A stretch of 62,397 nt of DNA from CAIRTM01 sp963723235 (GTDB lineage Bacteria; Desulfobacterota; WTBG01; CAIYCZ01; CAIRTM01): NCBI GenBank assembly GCA_963723235.1, contig CAVRPV010000014.1, positions 1-62,397 on the forward strand, read 5' to 3'. The notes beneath the pieces are model-generated. The model had not been told where the DNA came from and searched no databases. It saw only the letters and a list, made by a program, of their open reading frames with translations. Both the position numbers and the translations under genes were made by a program. Below are positions 57,632-62,397 of this stretch, piece after piece. Numbering within the stretch: position 1 is the first letter of the stretch; each line of letters opens with the position of its first letter.

Positions 57632-58669
57632 ATGGATCAATATTATTACGTTGGGATGGATATTCACAAGAAAATAATTGCTTATTGTATCAAACGGGCA
57701 GATGGCTCCATAGAGTCTGAAGGTACAATTGAAGCCACAAGAAAAGCATTACAACAATGGGTTGAAAAGCTGCCGAAACCATGGATTGGTGCAATGGAGG
57801 CAACGATATTTACAGGCTGGATTTATGATTTTTTAAAGCCGTACGCTTATGAACTTCAAGTGGGCAATCCCCTGATGATGCGCGCCATCACGATGGCAAA
57901 GAAGAAAAATGACAAGCTTGATGCCCGGACGATAACCGATTTAGTCAGATGTGGATTGCTGCCTCAATGCTACATGGCCCCGCAAGAAATGCGGGATTTA
58001 CGACGCGCGCTAAGATATCGCAATCTGCTGGTGCGGCAGGCGGTGCGGATGAAGAACAGGGCGTCAACCCTGCTCATGGAGGTCGGGGCGCAGTACAACA
58101 AAAGCAAGTTGCATGGCTCAAAGTATTTCAGGACACTGATAGACAGTCTCAGCGATGTGCCAGAGGGTTTCAAGGAACTTTTGCTTATGAACCGCGGAGC
58201 CTTGGAGCTATTTGAGACCTGTCAGAAGAGACTAATCAAGGCTTTGGTCAAGAATGAAACGCTGCGTGATCGAGTTCAGCGATTAATGAGCATAGATGGT
58301 GTGGGAGAAGTGACGGCCTTAACCTGGGCGCTTGAAGTAGCGGAGCCCCAACGGTTTTCTTCAATTAGAAAAGCCATAAGCTATTGCGGGCTATGTTCAT
58401 CGCAGGTCGAGTCCGCCGGGAAAGCTACCCGCATGCCGTTATCGAAACAACGCAACAAACATTTACAGACTATTCTTATAGAGACATCAAAGCTTGCACC
58501 TGTACACAACCAGGAATTGGGCCTGCTCTATGAACGAGAGCGGCAACGGGGCAGCAACCATAATCAAGCAACCATCACTGTGGCTCGCAAACTGGTAGCC
58601 TATTTGCTGGCAGTTGATAAAAATGAAAAAGCTTTTATAAAGGACAACGCTGCAAAAAAAGTGGCGTAA
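57632..58669 (+). CDS. IS110/IS1111-family DEDD transposase (recombinase)
   Basis: It has 345 residues from the ATG behind AAGGAG. The N-terminal RuvC-like DEDD part has YVGMDIHKKIIAYCI (Asp), AMEATIFTGWIYDFL (Glu) and KNDKLDARTITDLV (Asp pair). The C-terminal part has RLMSIDGVGEVTALTWALEV and ISYCGLCSSQVESAGK with the conserved Ser region. It would act with a guide RNA at a CT core. The protein is intact. Confidence 0.95.
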   Translation: MDQYYYVGMDIHKKIIAYCIKRADGSIESEGTIEATRKALQQWVEKLPKPWIGAMEATIFTGWIYDFLKPYAYELQVGNPLMMRAITMAKKKNDKLDARTITDLVRCGLLPQCYMAPQEMRDLRRALRYRNLLVRQAVRMKNRASTLLMEVGAQYNKSKLHGSKYFRTLIDSLSDVPEGFKELLLMNRGALELFETCQKRLIKALVKNETLRDRVQRLMSIDGVGEVTALTWALEVAEPQRFSSIRKAISYCGLCSSQVESAGKATRMPLSKQRNKHLQTILIETSKLAPVHNQELGLLYERERQRGSNHNQATITVARKLVAYLLAVDKNEKAFIKDNAAKKVA

Positions 58670-58734
58670 ACACTGTAATGCAAGCGGTCATCATCCCGCT
58701 GGTCCGGGCAGAATAGGGGACTGTGCTATGGGAA

Positions 58735-58798
58735 GTATCCCTGATGCAACGTATTGCCTGATTCCCAGTCAGCGGGTTGATCTCAACTCTATCATCGG
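58735..58798 (+). ncRNA. Candidate guide (seek/bridge) RNA core of the IS element
   Basis: Four short matches lie in one 64-base stretch, closed by CTGATG (58741-58746) and CATCGG (58793-58798). TCCCTGAT (58738-58745) equals the right-end donor TCCC-CT-GAT apart from one C. TTGCCTG (58754-58760) equals the left target plus core. GTTGA in GGGTTGATC (58774-58782) is complementary to TCAAC of the right target. TCTATCA (58788-58794) is complementary to TGATAGA of the left element end. A CCC...GGG hairpin lies between the two target matches. The RNA itself is not shown. Confidence 0.6.
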
Positions 58799-58858
58799 TA
58801 AAAAGCAGAGAGCTTTGATGCCTGCAAATGGATGTCTGGTCGCGCTTGGCCGTGTCCC

Positions 58859-59110
58859 CTGTTCAACGTTAAGGGCGCTGCTATCGGCTCCGGAAACTTT
58901 GAGAAGAATTTTCCGGTTGAGCTTATTTTCAAGGATTTAAACCTGGCGCTGCAGGCCGGAGAACGCGAGCACGTGCCCCTGACAGTAACCGCAGCCGCGC
59001 GTGAGGCTTTCAGCGCAGCCATGGACAAAGGGCTGGGGGAGCAGGACATGTGCGCTGTGATCAAGGTGCTGGAAGATACAACCGGGCTGCGCGTGCGCGG
59101 TGAGGAATAA
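58859..59110 (+). pseudogene. 3-hydroxyisobutyrate dehydrogenase-like gene, 3' part after the IS
   Basis: The frame from the junction reads LFNVKGAAIGSGNFEKNFPV, then LIFKDLNLALQAGEREHVPL and AFSAAMDKGLGEQDMCAVIK. This is the C-terminal all-helical dimer domain of the family. Joining the flanks with a single CT core leaves the frame one base short, which one extra C would repair. It confirms the insertion site. Confidence 0.85.
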
Positions 59111-59457
59111 GCAGGGAAGGGGCATTTTGTATTTTGGGGACACGGGTAAGAGTTTGTTTTTCCTTGCCCTGTTTTATTGTTCATTTCTTTGCTCGCTCCA
59201 AAGAAACGAACCAAAGAAAAGGCGCCCAGCAGCTTGGCCTGCGGCTTTCCTCGCGAAGCGCACGAACGCGGGGTCGTCAACGAACTCGTCCCGCTTTTCG
59301 CGGGACTCAGACAGCTTGCCGCCCTTAATCCGCGTCTCGCACACTTCGCTCGGCTGCGCTGCAACGGGATGAAAACCCCACAGTCAAGACACAGGTACAG
59401 GCATGCTTTTGTCATTGCTAATGTTTAGTTATCAGTATGTCGGCATAAGGAGAGAAA
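59111..59457. other. Non-coding spacer with a widespread repeat
   Basis: The spacer contains CTTTGCTCGCTCCAAAGAAA followed by CGAACCAAAGAAAAGGCGC, a palindromic unit seen between genes in many proteobacteria, and a GTCCCGCTTTTCGCGGGAC hairpin at 59287. Open frames here follow the repeat and do not look like genes. Confidence 0.55.
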
Positions 59458-59989
59458 ATGAGTTTGAAACAACATCTGCCCCCCTATACCTACTGTCCGG
59501 TATGCGGCAATGCGTTAGATACTCATCAGCCCTACCGGCAGACCTGTACGCACTGCGATTTCATTTTTTATCACAGTTCCAGTCCCTGCATGGGCGCGAT
59601 TCCGGTTGAGGGAAAACGTGTGCTGCTTGCCCGGCGCGGCATTGAGCCTTACCGGGGTGCATGGAACGTGGTGGGCGGTTTTTTGAACTATGGCGAAGAG
59701 CCGCTCGCAGGGCTGATGCGCGAGGTTCAGGAGGAAACAGGATGCGCGTGCCGCGTGCTCGATTTTATAACGCAAAACGCCGACACTTACGGCGAGCCGG
59801 GTGCGGCCCTGCTCAATTCCTATTACAGCGTTGCAGCTGCTGCCCGGCAATCTCACACCGCAGGATGATGTCAGCGAGTTGTGCTGGTTTGATCTGGACA
59901 ACCTGCCCGATGACATCCCCTTTGCCAGCGATCGCCGCGCGTTGGAGGTTTTGCAGCGAATGTCGGGTGTGCCTGCGCGAGCCGATTGA
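59458..59989 (+). CDS. Zinc-ribbon Nudix hydrolase, one frameshift
   Basis: A leading zinc ribbon is formed by YCPVCGNAL and TCTHCDFIFY, as in NADH-pyrophosphatase-like proteins. The Nudix box runs from GGFLNYGEEPLAGLMREVQE to ETGCACRV. After a shift near 59840 the C-terminus is QDDVSELCWFDLDNLPDDIP. The substrate is uncertain; NADH or a nucleoside derivative is likely. Confidence 0.82.
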
Positions 59990-60084
59990 AAATTTTTTGC
60001 CTGTGCGGTTGCAAATTTTTTTAAAAAAATATATTATTCACCGATTTTAAAAATTGGAAATTTCAAGTAGTGAAGGGGAATGTA

Positions 60085-60918
60085 ATGTATCCGATAACAC
60101 ATCGCGAGGAAATGTCCGGCGGCACGGTTGTGCTCAACGAAATCCATGCGCCGCAGATCGCCGCCCGGGCAAAGCCGGGGCAGTTTGTCATTCTGAAAGC
60201 CAATGAAACCGGGGAGCGCATACCCTTGACCATGGCTGATACCGATCCGCAGGCCGGCACCATCACGGTTATTTACCAGGTGGTCGGCACCTCAACCCGG
60301 CTGTTCAAGAGCCTGGCCGTGGGCCAGGGGTATGATGATATTATCGGCCCGCTGGGCAAGCCTACGCACGTTGAAAAGGTCGGAACCGTGGTCTGCGTCG
60401 GCGGCGGCACGGGCGTGGCAGTGCTGCATCCTATCACGCGCGCGTTCAAGCAGGCCGGCAACCGCGTTATCGGCGTTATCGGCGCGCGCACCCGCGATCT
60501 TTTGATCCTTGAGGACCGCATGGCTGCGGTAACCGATGAGCTGCACGTGTGCACTGACGACGGGTCCTACGGGCATCATGGATTTGTGACTGATGTCGTA
60601 AAAAAGATTTTAGCGGAGAACGAGGTTAAACAGGCGGTTGCGATCGGGCCTGTTCCGATGATGAAGTTCGTGTGCGCCATTACCCGCGAGGCCGGCGTGC
60701 CCACGCTGGTCAGCCTGAATCCGATCATGGTCGACGGCACCGGCATGTGCGGCGGTTGCCGGGTATCGGTCGGTGGTGAGAACAAATTTGCCTGCGTTGA
60801 CGGTCCGGAATTTGATGGTCACAAGGTTGATTTTGACCAGCTTATTCAGCGCCTTGGTGCCTACCGCGCCGAGGAAGAACGCTCACACAAGGATCATGCC
60901 TGTAAGATCGGCCAATAG
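60085..60918 (+). CDS. NfnA/SudB: ferredoxin-NADP reductase subunit with [2Fe-2S] cluster
   Basis: This is the small subunit of the NADH-dependent reduced ferredoxin:NADP oxidoreductase (or sulfide dehydrogenase). The FAD domain has PGQFVILKANETGERIPLTM, the NAD domain VVCVGGGTGVAVLHPITRAF, and the C-terminal cluster GTGMCGGCRVSVGG, then FACVDGPEFDGHKVDF. The ATG at 60085 with AAGGGG is preferred. The NfnB gene follows after 45 bases. Confidence 0.9.
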   Translation: MYPITHREEMSGGTVVLNEIHAPQIAARAKPGQFVILKANETGERIPLTMADTDPQAGTITVIYQVVGTSTRLFKSLAVGQGYDDIIGPLGKPTHVEKVGTVVCVGGGTGVAVLHPITRAFKQAGNRVIGVIGARTRDLLILEDRMAAVTDELHVCTDDGSYGHHGFVTDVVKKILAENEVKQAVAIGPVPMMKFVCAITREAGVPTLVSLNPIMVDGTGMCGGCRVSVGGENKFACVDGPEFDGHKVDFDQLIQRLGAYRAEEERSHKDHACKIGQ

Positions 60919-60963
60919 CTGCCGGATGGCCGGAATAATTTGCTGCGTTTAAGGAGTATATGC

Positions 60964-62376
60964 ATGGAAAAAAATACACAGACCTGGGCTGTGCCCCGGC
61001 AAAGCATGCCGGAACAGGACCCGCAGGTTCGACGAACAAATTTTAAGGAAGTTCCGCTGGGCTACAGTGAGGCGATCGCAATTATGGAGGCCAAGCGCTG
61101 TTTGCAGTGCAAGAAGCCCGGTTGTGTGCTGGGCTGCCCGGTCGAGGTCGATATCCCCGGATTCATTCAGCAGATTGCCGACGGCAATTTCGACGCGGCC
61201 ATCAAAGTTATCTGGCAGAAAAACAGCCTGCCCGCGGTCTGCGGCCGCGTGTGCCCGCAGGAGGTTCAGTGCGAAGGCGCCTGCATCCTGTCCAAGCGCG
61301 AAGGTCAGGCGATTGCCATCGGCAACCTTGAGCGATTTGCTGCTGACCGCGCACGCGTTGGCGAATCACAGGACCTGCCCGCAATCGCGCCCTCAACCGG
61401 AAAGAAGGTTGCCGTGGTGGGGTCGGGGCCTTCCGGGTTGACGGTAGCAAGTGACCTGGTGCTCAAAGGTCATTCTGTCACGATCTTTGAAGCCTTTCAT
61501 CAGCCCGGCGGGGTTCTGGTATACGGTATCCCCGAGTTTCGCCTGCCCAAGGATATCGTGCGCTCCGAGGTTGCGATGCTTGAGCGGCTCGGCGTCACGC
61601 TTGCCTGCAATCAGGTGGTCGGCCGCACGGTGCTGGTTGATGAACTGTTTGAGCAGGGTTTCTCTGCGGTGTATGTCGGGGTCGGGGCAGGGCTGCCCGG
61701 CTTTTTAAATATCCCGGGCGAAAACCTGATCGGCATTCTCTCTGCCAACGAATACCTTACGCGGGCGAACCTCATGAAGGCCTACCTGTTCCCCGAGTAT
61801 GATACTCCCATTGCGCGCGGTAAAAATGTCGTGGTGTTGGGGGCCGGCAATGTGGCCATGGATGCGGCCCGCACGGCCCTGCGCCTCGGTGCTGAAACGG
61901 TCCGGATTGTGTATCGCCGGTCGCGCACTGAGATGCCGGCCCGTGTTGCTGAAATTCATCATGCCGAACAGGAGGGCGTGGAGATGTTTCTGCTGAGCAA
62001 TCCGGTGCGTTTCTGCGGAGATGAAACGGGCCGCCTGACGGGCATGGATTGTATCCAAATGGAGCTGGGAGAACCGGATGCTTCGGGTCGTCGCCGACCG
62101 GTGCCCAAACCGGACTCTGACTTCCATCTTGATTGCGATCTGGCGATTGTCGCCGTGGGATCGGGTGCAAACCCGCTGCTGACCGGTTCAACCGAGGGAC
62201 TGACGCTCAACAAATGGGGCTATATTGTGACTGATGATGAAAGCGCCAAGACAACAAGGCCAGGGGTCTGGGCAGGCGGTGACATCGTCACCGGCGCCGC
62301 GACCGTTATCCTGGCCATGGGAGCAGGGCGCGTTGCGGCCAACTCGATGCATGCATACCTGACCCTGGGCTGGTAG
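60964..62376 (+). CDS. NfnB/SudA: glutamate synthase-like NADPH oxidoreductase subunit
   Basis: It has 470 residues. Two Fe-S clusters lie in the N-terminal part (AKRCLQCKKPGCVLGCPVEV and VCGRVCPQEVQCEGACILSK). The FAD motif is VAVVGSGPSGLTVASDLVLK and the NADPH motif VVVLGAGNVAMDAARTALRL; VWAGGDIVTGAATVILAMG is the second FAD motif. With NfnA it balances NADH, NADPH and ferredoxin by electron bifurcation, a mark of an anaerobic metabolism. It is complete, ending 20 bases before the edge. Confidence 0.93.
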   Translation: MEKNTQTWAVPRQSMPEQDPQVRRTNFKEVPLGYSEAIAIMEAKRCLQCKKPGCVLGCPVEVDIPGFIQQIADGNFDAAIKVIWQKNSLPAVCGRVCPQEVQCEGACILSKREGQAIAIGNLERFAADRARVGESQDLPAIAPSTGKKVAVVGSGPSGLTVASDLVLKGHSVTIFEAFHQPGGVLVYGIPEFRLPKDIVRSEVAMLERLGVTLACNQVVGRTVLVDELFEQGFSAVYVGVGAGLPGFLNIPGENLIGILSANEYLTRANLMKAYLFPEYDTPIARGKNVVVLGAGNVAMDAARTALRLGAETVRIVYRRSRTEMPARVAEIHHAEQEGVEMFLLSNPVRFCGDETGRLTGMDCIQMELGEPDASGRRRPVPKPDSDFHLDCDLAIVAVGSGANPLLTGSTEGLTLNKWGYIVTDDESAKTTRPGVWAGGDIVTGAATVILAMGAGRVAANSMHAYLTLGW

Positions 62377-62397
62377 TATCCCGGTTCGCAGGAGATG

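Larger units (their letters stand above)
57520..58860 (+). mobile_element. IS1111-type (IS110 family) insertion sequence
   Basis: The ends were placed from the split dehydrogenase gene: the left junction is GTTGC-CT-GATAGAATG and the right is GTGTCCC-CT-GTTCAACG, with a CT at both, as expected for this family. The element is about 1.34 kb. It has no terminal repeats, but subterminal inverted copies CCAGGCAnnnATTT (57541-57554) and its partner (58826-58839) each lie 19 bases from an end. The non-coding stretch downstream of the transposase is about 190 bases, upstream about 110. This is the IS1111 arrangement. Confidence 0.88.

Noticed and set aside
57949..58215. Second open frame inside the transposase
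   Set aside because: It is an overlapping frame within the catalytic gene with no start site or known family.
59111..59457. Small proteins encoded in the spacer before the Nudix gene
   Set aside because: The frames follow a widespread non-coding repeat and a hairpin, lack ribosome sites and would be read in several registers equally well.

Overview
The window comes from a Gram-negative, probably anaerobic bacterium with moderately high GC. I place it near the former Deltaproteobacteria (Desulfobacterota and relatives) by inference only. The reasons are a PurM and a FliA/WhiG-type sigma factor that read like that group, a polyferredoxin and DUF362 pair, an NfnAB/Sud electron-transfer pair, a PilT, sugar-nucleotide and GmhA genes for surface glycans, and copies of an interspersed palindromic repeat that I associate with Geobacter-like genomes.

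Layout. 1-9.2 kb, mostly minus strand: a DUF362 plus membrane polyferredoxin operon, a SleB-like hydrolase, a small ferritin-like protein, a group II intron remnant, HicAB, a coupled O-methyltransferase and bilin-reductase-like pair, RimO and an Xaa-Pro peptidase. 9.4-16.9 kb: an NTF2-like protein, a sigma factor, FmdB, an M29 peptidase and PurM, facing Psd and RadA. 17-27.7 kb: an EF-G paralogue, MogA, Pgi, RecJ, PilT with a coiled-coil partner, a U32 peptidase and a YecA-like protein. 28.4-32.7 kb: a secreted Kelch-like repeat protein, tRNA-Pro(GGG), a methyltransferase and a lipoprotein. 32.7-39.6 kb, minus: MFS, CinA, PgpA, a cyclophilin-like protein, GmhA, TlpA, CcdA and a molybdate/sulfate-type transporter. 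39.7-47.5 kb, minus: Nudix, uridine kinase, tRNA-Pro(CGG), UXS, RfbD, RfbB, EngB, an aminotransferase and BirA. 47.8-51.5 kb: a fused HisHF of eukaryotic type, HU and MalQ. 51.7-55.5 kb: two badly broken genes, a toxin-antitoxin pair in a possible cassette, and AT-rich DNA. 55.5-62.4 kb: GalT, a dehydrogenase gene split by an IS1111/IS110-type element, Nudix and NfnAB.

The most striking items are these. (1) The IS element's exact ends can be read from the split host gene, and its downstream non-coding region holds four short guide-like matches, to both target flanks and both element ends, nested in one stem. (2) A bilin-reductase-like gene is translationally coupled to a methyltransferase. 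(3) HisH and HisF are fused, and the cyclase half looks like eukaryotic HIS7. (4) Six copies of a palindromic repeat keep their core while their end stems vary together, and they sit against gene ends.

Caution: about twenty genes are interrupted by single-base frameshifts, and most of those I resolved lie at short homopolymer runs. I read these as sequence errors and give gene extents with the frame restored. 51.7-54.2 kb is much denser in lesions and may be genuinely decayed.
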